A stretch of 7,153 bases of DNA from Marinosulfonomonas sp. (GCA_022712735.1 JAFLKA010000424.1:1-7153), one strand, 5' to 3'. Shown: positions 1 to 7,129, numbered from the stretch's first letter. Numbers and translations are program-made. Notes: a model not told the origin generated them from the letters alone.

Positions 1-790
1 CCGTGCGGAATAAAACGATGCCCTTGGTGCGACTGGTCGGCACAGGCAGAATAACCGAACGGGCAAGGCGTGACGCCGCTTTGTCAAACATCACAAACTG
101 CCCTTTGCGCGGCGTGATTTTGAAATCAGCCTGCCCGAAAACGGCGCTATTCACCAGATCACCATACAGACCCGCGCAATTCACAACATGACTGGCCCGA
201 ACCGCCCCGCGCGTGGTTGCCAACCGCCACTCACCCCCGTCAAACGCCCCGCCCGTCACCTCACATGACAGCATCACCTCGCCACCATTCAGCAACGCCT
301 GATGCAAATAGGCATAGGGCGACGACCACGGATCAATCAGGCTCTCGCGCGGCACCCAGATCGCGGCCTGCGCGCGCTCCGACAGGTGCGGCTCGGCCTT
401 GCGTAACGCATCCGCCGTGATCAGTCGCGTGTCCATCACGCCGTTGTCCTGCGCCTGTTGCTGGATTTGTTCCAGCTTGGCCACCTCTTCATCCGACCAC
501 GCCACCACATGTGCGCCGCATTCATCCAGCGTCAGGCCAAAGTCGCGGTAAATCTCGCGGTATTCCTCGTGTCCTGCCTGAATGCAGCCAACCTCGATTG
601 ACCCCACAGGCGCATCGAACCCCGTGTGCAAAATCGCGCTGTTGGCTTTGCTCGCCCCGTCCAGAATGTCGCTCGCTTTTTCCAGCAACACTACGCGCGC
701 ACCCTCAAGCGTGAAGCGCCGCGCCATGGCGCAGCCAACGATGCCAGCACCGATGATCGCGACGTCATATGGGGCGGAGGATTTCGGCAT
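1..790 (-). CDS. FAD-dependent oxidoreductase, GlpA / L-2-hydroxyglutarate oxidase-like (DAO family), 3' end missing
   Basis: I translated this gene on the minus strand from the ATG at 790-788. It gives 263 residues without a stop and runs off the left edge, so the C-terminus is missing. Residues 9-19 (DVAIIGAGIVG) form the Rossmann dinucleotide-binding loop GxGxxG, and Glu37 in VLLEK ends the second strand, where FAD ribose is normally bound. GASKANSAILHTGFDA (45-60), NCAGLYGD (204-211) and KITPRKGQF (224-232) are typical of the DAO-fold family that includes GlpA/GlpD glycerol-3-phosphate dehydrogenases and LhgO. The GASKANSA block is closest to GlpA-like oxidoreductases as I remember them. 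No signal peptide is visible, so it is probably cytoplasmic or peripheral to the membrane. It is divergent from a DeoR/GlpR-type regulator across an 85-bp gap, which suggests glycerol-3-phosphate or a similar hydroxy-acid substrate. No clear Shine-Dalgarno sequence precedes the ATG. The family is confident; the exact substrate is not. Confidence 0.85.
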   Translation of the reverse strand, partial: MPKSSAPYDVAIIGAGIVGCAMARRFTLEGARVVLLEKASDILDGASKANSAILHTGFDAPVGSIEVGCIQAGHEEYREIYRDFGLTLDECGAHVVAWSDEEVAKLEQIQQQAQDNGVMDTRLITADALRKAEPHLSERAQAAIWVPRESLIDPWSSPYAYLHQALLNGGEVMLSCEVTGGAFDGGEWRLATTRGAVRASHVVNCAGLYGDLVNSAVFGQADFKITPRKGQFVMFDKAASRLARSVILPVPTSRTKGIVLFRT

Positions 791-823
791 AGGGAATCAG
801 GTTCTTGATGTTGTTGCTAGAAT

Positions 824-837
824 TGACTATTCAGTAA
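824..837. promoter_or_regulatory. Candidate operator, copy 1 (TGACTATTCAGTAA)
   Basis: This 14-bp site matches the copy at 845-858 at 12 of 14 positions. Its start lies 21 bp from the start of the other copy, about two helical turns, so both would present the same DNA face. The ends form a partial inverted repeat, TGAC with GTaA. It lies 34 bp upstream of the oxidoreductase start codon. The likely binder is the adjacent DeoR-family protein, by inference from position only. Confidence 0.5.
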
Positions 838-844
838 CTAATAA

Positions 845-858
845 TGACCATTCAGTCA
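845..858. promoter_or_regulatory. Candidate operator, copy 2 (TGACCATTCAGTCA)
   Basis: This copy has perfect TGAC/GTCA inverted arms around a 6-bp centre, the better dyad of the two. It ends 17 bp before the start codon of the DeoR-family regulator, where a bound repressor would block transcription of its own gene. Autoregulation is therefore an inference from placement. Confidence 0.5.
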
Positions 859-875
859 AAGCAAAAAGCGCCTAT

Positions 876-1637
876 ATGAAAGTTCAAAACAGACAATCCC
901 GCATTGTGGCCGAGGTTCGCGCCAATGGAAAAGCCACCGTAGAACATCTGGCCGCCCTTACGGGTGCATCGCGTGAAACCATTCGGCGCGACCTGACCGA
1001 TCTGGAAAAGCTGGGCAAATTACAGAAATTTCACGGCGGCGCGATGCTGCCGCGCGGCCTTGGTGAAGGTGCGTTTCAACAGCGCATGACCGAAAATGTC
1101 GCAGCCAAAATCAGCATCGCCAAAACGGCCGTCCCCCTGTTCCACGCGGGCGAAACGCTGTTTGTCGACACGGGCTCAACCACGCTCTATTTCGCGGAAC
1201 AATTGGCGGGGGTGCAGGGGCTAAACATTATCACCAATTCCACCGATGTGGCGATGGCAATTTCCGGTGGCGGGCAATCAAGCGCCTACCTGCTGGGCGG
1301 CAGCTTCGGGCATGATAATCGCCAAACGGTGGGCACATTGACCACAGCACAGATCAACGGATTTCGCGCCCATCACGCGGTGCTGACAGTCGGCGCACTG
1401 GATGCAATATCCGGCGCGATGGATTTCGATCTAGAGGAATCACAAGTGGCACGCGCGATGATTGCACAGTCAAAATCAGTGACTATCCTTGCGGATCAGA
1501 CAAAATTCAACGCACTTGCGTCATTCGCGGTTTGCGCCCTAAAGGGGTTTGATCGTCTGGTCTGCGACGCCCCGCCACCTGCTGAATTGGCGCAGGCATT
1601 GGGGGCGGCACAGGTTGATGTGGTGGTCGCGCCCTAA
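876..1637 (+). CDS. DeoR/GlpR-family transcriptional repressor
   Basis: The 253-residue protein has the usual length of the DeoR family. Residues about 5-56 are the winged helix-turn-helix: VEHLAALTGASRETIRRDL (22-40) is the helix-turn-helix, followed by the family hallmark FHGGA (52-56). The rest is the DeoR sensor domain with its phosphosugar-isomerase-like fold: VDTGSTT (97-103) is the phosphate-binding loop, then NSTD (121-124), LLGG (139-142), VGALDAISGAMDFDLEE (172-188) and LADQTKF (205-211). Such proteins repress sugar or glycerol catabolism genes and release DNA on binding a phosphorylated metabolite. The frame stays open upstream to 582, but that part overlaps the divergent oxidoreductase on the other strand and does not look like DeoR. 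The ATG at 876 puts the conserved domain at the N-terminus and leaves room for the operators. The Shine-Dalgarno sequence is weak. Neighbouring a GlpA-like oxidoreductase makes GlpR the best guess, but the ligand is unproven, so no symbol is given. Confidence 0.92.
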   Translation: MKVQNRQSRIVAEVRANGKATVEHLAALTGASRETIRRDLTDLEKLGKLQKFHGGAMLPRGLGEGAFQQRMTENVAAKISIAKTAVPLFHAGETLFVDTGSTTLYFAEQLAGVQGLNIITNSTDVAMAISGGGQSSAYLLGGSFGHDNRQTVGTLTTAQINGFRAHHAVLTVGALDAISGAMDFDLEESQVARAMIAQSKSVTILADQTKFNALASFAVCALKGFDRLVCDAPPPAELAQALGAAQVDVVVAP

Positions 1638-2434
1638 GCAGCCGCAGCCATATCGATGCCGGTGATTTCGGCGCCCGCAACCAGCGAATTCACATATTCA
1701 TTCGCAGCCGTGGCCCAGCCTGCTTTCTCCAGCATTTCGCTGATCTGGTCCTGCACACGGTCCAGCGGCAAAACATCGCCAATCGCAATCGCATCCAGTC
1801 GCAGGATGTGGATGCCATAGCGCGTTGGAACAGGTTCCACGCAGGTTTCGCCTGCCTGCAAAACATCCATCGCCGACTCAAATTCCGGCACGGTGTCGCC
1901 AGATACCAATTGGCCCAGTTGTCCGCCCATATCGCGCGACGGACAATCGCTCAGCTCTTTGGCCAGATGCCCAAAATCCTTTGGCGAGGATTTCAGCGTG
2001 GCCAGTGCGGCCAGCGCTTTGTTGTTGGCGTCCAGCCGTGCCTCGGTATCGGACGGGTCCGCCGCAAACAGAATATGCGAAGGCTCGTACAAAGTCGGGG
2101 CACGAAACATGTCCGGCTTGGCTGCATAAACCGCAGCAATCTGGCCAGACGTTGGCACCTCGGGCGTCATCGCCAAATCCAGCACATCGCGGATCAGCGA
2201 TTCATCCTCGGTTTCAAACTTGCCAGGTTCCAGTTCAGCCGGATGCGGCTGCAAGTCACGCTTGCGCGCCTCTTGCAGCAGCAATTCGCGGATCACCAGC
2301 GCCCGCGCACCAGCCCGCCACGCCCAGCCGGGTTTATCCTTTGGGGCATTGTGGTTTTGCGCCTCTGCCGCGATATCCGCGGCAGAGATTTCTTGGCCAT
2401 TCACTGAAACATCAGGGAAAAGTGGCTTGCTCAC
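1634..2434 (-). CDS. Parvulin-type (PpiC) peptidyl-prolyl cis-trans isomerase, fifth gene of the nar operon
   Basis: The 266-residue protein has a helical N-terminal region (about 15-110), resembling the chaperone part of NifM/PpiC proteins, then a parvulin domain at about 112-215. Recognisable elements are EPSHILF (117-123), DFGHLAKELSDCPSRDMGG (153-171), GQLVSGDTVPEFE (174-186) and TRYGIHILRLD (204-214). His120 and His209 sit where parvulins carry their conserved active-site histidines. No signal peptide or membrane segment is seen, so unlike SurA or PrsA it should work in the cytoplasm, where NarGH is assembled. The start codon is GTG (2434-2432) inside the overlap GTGA with the narI stop, preceded by a GGGGGA tract, so translation is probably coupled. 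PpiC genes follow narGHJI in Pseudomonas. A role in folding NarG/NarH/NarI is inferred from context. The last codons overlap the convergent regulator by 4 bp. Confidence 0.92.
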   Translation of the reverse strand: MSKPLFPDVSVNGQEISAADIAAEAQNHNAPKDKPGWAWRAGARALVIRELLLQEARKRDLQPHPAELEPGKFETEDESLIRDVLDLAMTPEVPTSGQIAAVYAAKPDMFRAPTLYEPSHILFAADPSDTEARLDANNKALAALATLKSSPKDFGHLAKELSDCPSRDMGGQLGQLVSGDTVPEFESAMDVLQAGETCVEPVPTRYGIHILRLDAIAIGDVLPLDRVQDQISEMLEKAGWATAANEYVNSLVAGAEITGIDMAAAA

Positions 2435-3123
2435 TTTGAGTTCCCCCGACGCGAACGCACGATCTGGTAACCGCTACGCAGCGGCGTGATGTAGCGGATT
2501 GGAACCGACAACATGTGAACCAGCCGTGTAAACGGGAACAACAGGAAGATGGTCAAACCCAGCAACAGGTGCGTTTTAAAGATGATATGAACATCCGCAA
2601 TATAGCTGGCAGCGTTGCTATCAAAGAAGAAAATGCCCTGTGCCCAGCTCATGAACTTGGTCATCTCGTGACCGTCCAGATGGCCCAGCGACAAGAAGAT
2701 CGTCGACAGACCCAGCAACAGTTGCACCATCAGCAACACCAGAATGCCGGTATCGGCAAAGCTGGAGTTCATCCGGATACGCGAGTCAAACAGGCGGCGA
2801 TGCAGCAACATCGCCCCGCCAACCAGCATCATCAAGCCAGCAATACCACCGGCAATGATCGCCAATAGCTGTTTGGCCCCGTGGCTAATGCCCATCGCAT
2901 CAAACAATGCAATCGGTGTTAGCAACCCGACGAGGTGACCACCAAAGATAACCAGAATACCGATATGGAACAGAACCGATCCCATGATCAACTGCTTGCG
3001 TCGCAACAGCTGGCTTGAAGATGACTTCCATGTAAACGGGTCGCGTTCAAATCGAATGACTGAACCCCAGAACAGGATTGTCAGTGCAATGTAGGGGTAT
3101 ATTCCGAACAGAAAATTATGCAT
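2431..3123 (-). CDS. narI: NarI, cytochrome b membrane subunit (gamma) of respiratory nitrate reductase
   Basis: The 230-residue NarI (E. coli 225) oxidises quinol at the outer face of the membrane and sends electrons through two hemes b to NarH. Hydrophobic segments lie near residues 4-22, 47-70, 82-108, 125-147 and 180-203, the five helices expected. His53 and His63 in LFHIGILVIFGGHLVGL, and His185 and His203 in KTHLLLG and RLVHMLSVP, keep the 10- and 18-residue spacings of the E. coli ligands His56/66 and His187/205. All four heme ligands are therefore present. The N-terminus MHNFLFGIYPYIA matches the family start. The ATG at 3123 is preceded by AAGGAG (3137-3132), which overlaps the narJ stop codon, and narJ ends 12 nt upstream. 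The stop TGA overlaps the GTG start of the ppiC gene. Confidence 0.97.
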   Translation of the reverse strand: MHNFLFGIYPYIALTILFWGSVIRFERDPFTWKSSSSQLLRRKQLIMGSVLFHIGILVIFGGHLVGLLTPIALFDAMGISHGAKQLLAIIAGGIAGLMMLVGGAMLLHRRLFDSRIRMNSSFADTGILVLLMVQLLLGLSTIFLSLGHLDGHEMTKFMSWAQGIFFFDSNAASYIADVHIIFKTHLLLGLTIFLLFPFTRLVHMLSVPIRYITPLRSGYQIVRSRRGNSK

Positions 3124-3131
3124 GTCTCTGT

Positions 3132-3137
3132 CTCCTT
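3132..3137 (-). promoter_or_regulatory. Ribosome binding site of narI (AAGGAG)
   Basis: AAGGAG stands 8 nt before the narI ATG and overlaps the narJ stop codon at 3138-3136. Its context GGAGaCAGAGACATG nearly repeats that of narH (GGAGgCAGAGACATG). Confidence 0.75.
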
Positions 3138-3849
3138 ATTCTGCCACAGGGGGCGTGGTTTCAGGCGGTGCGTTACGGGGGGTATCCATTCCGGCGAGCA
3201 TATCGCGCACCTGTGGGCAGCCGGCGTTTGGATCGGGGGCAAAAGTGACTTCGCTTTCTTCCCAAACCTCGTCCAGTGCTTCCAGGTCATCCGGATCATC
3301 ATCCTTGACCGCCAGCAATTCGGCAACCGCGGCCTGATCGGCAACCGTACCGGAAATATGCAAGAGGGCGGCAAATGTCGGCGCATAAATGCTTTCACGG
3401 CGTGTGAGGCGCGTTTGAAGCACGTCCAGTATATGCGCGGCATCTGCCAGCACCTCCCGCGCCTCGTCAATGGGACGCATGGCGAGGAATTCCAGCAAGA
3501 CCGGAATGTGGTCAGGCAACTCGCTTGTGGCAGGGTCAAACCCGGCCGCACGATAGTTTTCAACCAGATCGACCATCGCGCCACCCCGATCACGGCTTTC
3601 ACCGTGAACATGCTCGAACAGGTTCAAACTCAGGGTGCGGGAACGGTCAAACAGCCCGACGTATGTTTCTTGCAGATCATAGATATCGCTCGCGGCGATT
3701 TCGTCGATCAGCGTGGTCATCGTCGTGACAATCTCGGCAGGCAGCAGGTCACCCTGCTGCAATGCCTCAACCAACTCGGCCTTGGCCTGTTGCAGCTCTA
3801 CTGTCGGATAGCTCAGCAGCGCTGATATCGCTTTTAAGGGCATGTGCAT
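3136..3849 (-). CDS. narJ: NarJ, nitrate reductase molybdenum cofactor assembly chaperone
   Basis: NarJ (237 residues; E. coli 236) is a cytoplasmic system-specific chaperone. It binds apo-NarG, allows insertion of the bis-MGD molybdenum cofactor and the FS0 cluster, prevents premature membrane attachment, and is not part of the final enzyme. Its all-helical fold carries the family blocks YVGLFDRSRTLSLNLFEH (63-80), VHGESRDRGGAMVDL (81-95) and ELPDHIPVLLEFLA (110-123). The C-terminal 35 or so residues are Pro/Glu/Thr-rich and probably disordered. The ATG at 3849 directly follows the narH stop TAG with no gap and stands 8 nt from a GGAGG core. A second in-frame ATG at 3843 would give a protein two residues shorter, but lies 14 nt from that core, so the first is preferred. 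Confidence 0.96.
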   Translation of the reverse strand: MHMPLKAISALLSYPTVELQQAKAELVEALQQGDLLPAEIVTTMTTLIDEIAASDIYDLQETYVGLFDRSRTLSLNLFEHVHGESRDRGGAMVDLVENYRAAGFDPATSELPDHIPVLLEFLAMRPIDEAREVLADAAHILDVLQTRLTRRESIYAPTFAALLHISGTVADQAAVAELLAVKDDDPDDLEALDEVWEESEVTFAPDPNAGCPQVRDMLAGMDTPRNAPPETTPPVAE

Positions 3850-5397
3850 CTAGAACACCTCCTTTGCGGCGGCGGGCATCGGCGGAATAGAAAAACCTTT
3901 GTCCTTTTTCTTGCCACCAAACATGCTGCCAGTGGTCATACCGGTGGAACAACCGTTCCCGTCGGTAAAGCCACAGCCAGTGCGGATATCCATGCCATCC
4001 TCGACCATTTCACGGTGCGTTGTCGGCACCACAAAACGATCCTCGTAGTTGGCAATCGCCATGATGTGATACATGTCCTCGATCAATTCAGGCGTCATAC
4101 CGACACGTTCGGCGATGCCCGCATCAATCACACCATCCACGGTTTTGCTCCGCATATAGGCGCGCATGGCCAGCATCCGTTCCAGCGCCGAAACCACAGG
4201 GGCCTCGTCACCAGCCGTCAGCATATTAGCCAGATACCGCACCGGAATGCGCAGGGATTTTACATCCGGCATATCGCGGTCAATCCCGATGGCGCCTGCT
4301 TCGGCGGCATTCTGGATTGGCGAGAGTGGCGGGATATACCAAACCATCGGCAGGGTGCGGTATTCAGGGTGCAGCGGGAACGCGATTTTCCAGTCCATCG
4401 CCATTTTGTAGACCGGCGATTTCTGCGCTGAATTGATCCACTCTTGGGGAACACCATCAGCCAAAGCCTGCGCCTGAACCGCTGGATCATGCGGGTCAAG
4501 GAACACATTCAGTTGCTCTTGGAACAGATCTTTTTCGTTCGGCGTATTGGCCGCCGATTCAATCATATCCGCGTCATACAGCATCACACCCAGATAACGG
4601 ATGCGGCCCACACAGGTCTCCGAACAAACGGTTGGCAGGCCCGATTCAATGCGCGGATAACAGAATGTGCATTTCTCGGATTTGCCGCTTTCCCAGTTGT
4701 AGTAAACCTTTTTGTAGGGGCAGCCCGATACACACATCCGCCAACCGCGACACTTCTCTTGGTCGATCAGAACGATACCGTCTTCCTCGCGCTTATAGAT
4801 CGCGCCGGATGGGCAGGATGCCACACAGGTCGGGTTCAGACAGTGCTCACAAAGCCGTGGCAAATACATCATAAATGTATTTTCATATTCGCCATAGATT
4901 TCCTTCTGGATGCCTTCAAAGTTGTAGTCCTTTGAACGCTTGGAAAATTCTCCACCCAGAATTTCTTCCCAGTTCGGACCCCATTCGATCTTCTCCATCC
5001 GCTCGCCAGTGATCACCGAGCGCGGGCGCGCGGTGGGGAAGGCGGACATTTCAGGGGCAGATTTCAGGTGGTCATAGTCAAAGGTGAACGGCTCGTAATA
5101 GTCGTCGATCTCGGGCAGATCGGGGTTGCCAAAGATATTGGCCAGAATGCGCCATTTGCTCCCCTGTTTGGGGTGCAACTTACCGCGTTTTGACCGCTGC
5201 CAACCACCATTCCATTTGGCCTGATTTTCCCAATCCTTGGGATACCCAATACCGGGCTTGGTTTCGACGTTGTTAAACCAGGCGTATTCAACGCCCTCAC
5301 GGCTGGTCCAGACGTTTTTACACGTCACCGAACACGTGTGGCACCCGATACATTTATCCAGGTTCAACACCATGCCTATTTGTGCGCGAATTCTCAT
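3850..5397 (-). CDS. narH: NarH, iron-sulfur subunit (beta) of respiratory nitrate reductase
   Basis: NarH (515 residues; E. coli 512) relays electrons from NarI heme to NarG through one [3Fe-4S] and three [4Fe-4S] clusters, on the cytoplasmic side of the membrane. All four cysteine groups are visible: C16/C19/C22/C26, C183/C186/C191/C195, C216/W219/C222/C226 and C243/C246/C258/C262. The third group has Trp219 where a fourth ligand would be (CRGWRMC), the signature of the [3Fe-4S] cluster FS4 in NarH and of the related NxrB proteins. DWKIAFPLHPEYRTLPMVWYIPPLSP (335-360 region) and the late GCGFTDGNGC (474-483) are also typical of NarH. The ATG at 5397 overlaps the narG stop as ATGA, with GGAGG 7 nt upstream. 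The final codons AAG GAG GTG contain the narJ ribosome binding site. Confidence 0.98.
   Translation of the reverse strand: MRIRAQIGMVLNLDKCIGCHTCSVTCKNVWTSREGVEYAWFNNVETKPGIGYPKDWENQAKWNGGWQRSKRGKLHPKQGSKWRILANIFGNPDLPEIDDYYEPFTFDYDHLKSAPEMSAFPTARPRSVITGERMEKIEWGPNWEEILGGEFSKRSKDYNFEGIQKEIYGEYENTFMMYLPRLCEHCLNPTCVASCPSGAIYKREEDGIVLIDQEKCRGWRMCVSGCPYKKVYYNWESGKSEKCTFCYPRIESGLPTVCSETCVGRIRYLGVMLYDADMIESAANTPNEKDLFQEQLNVFLDPHDPAVQAQALADGVPQEWINSAQKSPVYKMAMDWKIAFPLHPEYRTLPMVWYIPPLSPIQNAAEAGAIGIDRDMPDVKSLRIPVRYLANMLTAGDEAPVVSALERMLAMRAYMRSKTVDGVIDAGIAERVGMTPELIEDMYHIMAIANYEDRFVVPTTHREMVEDGMDIRTGCGFTDGNGCSTGMTTGSMFGGKKKDKGFSIPPMPAAAKEVF
3857..3865 (-). promoter_or_regulatory. Ribosome binding site of narJ (AAAGGAGGT) inside the end of narH
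   Basis: This is a full-length Shine-Dalgarno match to the 16S rRNA 3' end. It is formed by the codons for Lys-Glu-Val near the end of NarH, with GGAGG 8 nt before the narJ ATG. It is the strongest translation signal in the window and decides the start at 3849. Confidence 0.85.
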
Positions 5398-7129
5398 GTC
5401 TCTGCCTCCGTTGAATTAACAGGGGTGTCGAGCCAGTCGACCTTCCTCATCTTGCGAACAATCACAAACTCATCGCGGTTCGATCCGACCGTGCCGTAGT
5501 AGTTGAACCCGTAGGATTGCTGGGCGTAGCCGCCAATCATGTGGGTTGGCTTGACCGTGGTGCGGGTCACCGAGTTGTGGATACCGCCCCTGATGCCGGT
5601 TTTTTCCGACCCCGGTGTATTCACGATCTTTTCTTGGGCGTGATACATATAGATAGTGCCGGTTTTCATCCGCTGGCTCACCACCACGCGGGCCGTAAGC
5701 GCCCCGTTGGCATTGTAAACCTCGACCCAGTCATTATCGATCAGACCGGCAGTTTTGGCATCATCTTCAGACAACCAGACCACAGGGCCACCACGGTTCA
5801 GTGTCAGCATTGTCAGGTTATCCGAATAGGTGCTGTGGATACCCCATTTCTGATGCGGCGTGATAAAGTTCAGCACCACATGTGGTTGGCCTTCCTCGGT
5901 ATTGAAATCCCCGTTGATGGTTTTCAGATCAACAGGTGGCCGGTAGGTGCAGAAACCTTCACCAAAGGCCAGCATCCACAGATGGTCCTGATACAGCTGC
6001 TGACGTCCGGTCAGCGTGCGCCACGGGATCAGCTCGTGAACATTGGTGTAACCGGCGTTATAGCTGACATGCTCGCTCTCGATCCCCGACCATGTTGGGG
6101 ACGAGATAATCTTGCGAGGCTGTGCAGCAATATCGCGGAAACGGATCTTCTCATCCTCTTTGGGCAATGCCAGATGCGCATGTTCCAGGCCTGTGGCTTT
6201 TTCCAATTCATGCCACGCCTTCACGGCCACTTCACCGTTGGTTTCGGGCGCCAACATCAGGATCATCTCGCAGGCATCAATCGCGGTGTCCAGCTTGGGC
6301 ATCCCCTTCGACACACCCTCTTCCAGAACCACACCGTTCAGATCGCGCAGGTGTTGCACCTCGACTTTGGTATCCCAGCCGATGCCTTTGCCACCATTGC
6401 CCAGTTTATCCAGCAATGGACCAACCGAGGTGAATTTTGCATAAATCTGCGAATAATCCCGCTCGACCGCAATATAGTTTGGCGCGGTTTTGCCGGGGAT
6501 CAGATCACATTCGCCTTTCTTCCAGTCCTTAACGCTATCCTGTGCCAGCTCCATCGGAGTATCGTGCAGCAATGGCAACTGAACGATATCGGTTTCAACG
6601 CCCAGAATTTCAGGTGCAATTTCCGATACCTTCTTGGCCAGACCTTTAAAGATTTCCCAATCCGTGCGGCTTTCGTATGCTGGATCAACCGCCGCTTGCA
6701 GCGGGTGGATGAACGGGTGCATGTCCGACGTGTTCATATCGTCTTTTTCATACCAGCTTGCGGTTGGCAGAACGATGTCGGAATAAACACAAGTGGTGGA
6801 CATCCTGAAATCAATCGTTACCAGCAGGTCCAACTTGCCCTCGGGTGCTTTCTCATGCCATTTCACCTCTTTTGGCATCCGGCCACCTTCTTCACCCAGA
6901 TCTTTACCCAGAACACCGTGATCGGTGCCCAGCAAATGCCGGATGAAATATTCATGGCCCTTACCGGACGCACCCAACAGGTTGGAACGCCACACAAACA
7001 GATTGCGCGGCCAGTTTGCCTCGTCATCCGGATCCTCACAGGACATTTCCAGCTTGCCGGATTTCAATTGCCCGGCCACATATTCAGCTCCCGATAGGCC
7101 CGATTTCTTGACGGCCTTCCCCACTTCCA
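5394..7129 (-). CDS. narG: NarG, molybdenum catalytic subunit (alpha) of respiratory nitrate reductase, 5' part missing
   Basis: About 578 codons of the C-terminal part of NarG are present (full E. coli NarG is 1247 residues). NarG reduces nitrate to nitrite at a bis-MGD molybdenum centre on the cytoplasmic side. Characteristic blocks are EDPDDEANWPRNLFVWRSN (near 7040-6981), DFRMSTTCVYSDIVLPTASW (near 6813-6754), YEKDDMNTSDMHPFIHPL, HQKWGIHSTYSDNLTMLT in the C-terminal dinucleotide-binding domain (near 5865-5812), and GGIHNSVTRT, THMIGGYAQQSYGFNYYG and VGSNRDEFVIVRKM at the end. The N-terminal FS0 cluster motif, the molybdenum-ligand aspartate and the twin-arginine-like leader are outside the window, so they cannot be judged. 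The TTG at 7130-7128 that opens the visible frame is not a start codon: it is where the sequence meets adapter DNA. The stop TGA (5396-5394) overlaps the narH ATG. Confidence 0.97.
5395..5413 (-). promoter_or_regulatory. narH translation start region (GGAGG-CAGAGAC-ATG), overlapping the narG stop
   Basis: GGAGG lies 7 nt before the narH ATG, inside the last codons of narG, and the ATGA overlap joins the stop of narG to the start of narH. This arrangement favours coupled synthesis of the two subunits in equal amounts. Confidence 0.75.

Larger units (their letters stand above)
791..875. promoter_or_regulatory. Divergent intergenic control region of the oxidoreductase and DeoR-family regulator
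   Basis: This 85-bp gap separates two genes transcribed away from each other and is visibly more AT-rich than its flanks. It must hold both promoters. A TTGACT hexamer resembling a -35 box occurs on the plus strand at 823-828 and on the minus strand at 859-854, each overlapping one copy of the repeat described separately. I could not find a convincing -10 box at 16-18 bp from either, so exact promoters are not assigned. Neither start codon has a strong Shine-Dalgarno sequence. Confidence 0.6.

Noticed and set aside
3..714. Small plus-strand open frames of about 60 codons
   Set aside because: They are antisense to the oxidoreductase, which reads through without a stop and has a clear FAD-binding motif.
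582..875. 98-codon N-terminal extension of the regulator from an ATG at 582
   Set aside because: It lies opposite the start of the oxidoreductase, crosses the divergent promoter gap, and has no resemblance to DeoR proteins, which begin at the helix-turn-helix as the 876 start gives.
1600..1700. Intrinsic terminator at the convergent junction
   Set aside because: No GC-rich hairpin followed by a T-run is visible on either strand.
1808..2489. Several plus-strand open frames of 89-204 codons
   Set aside because: They are antisense to the isomerase and the narI end, are rich in Arg, Pro and Ser, and show no recognisable domain.
3118..3825. 235-codon plus-strand open frame
   Set aside because: It is antisense to narJ, which has clear family motifs and a strong ribosome binding site.
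5517..7097. 526-codon open frame on the plus strand
   Set aside because: It is fully antisense to narG, whose protein is unmistakable. Its His/Gln/Arg-rich translation looks like the shadow of a GC-biased coding strand.
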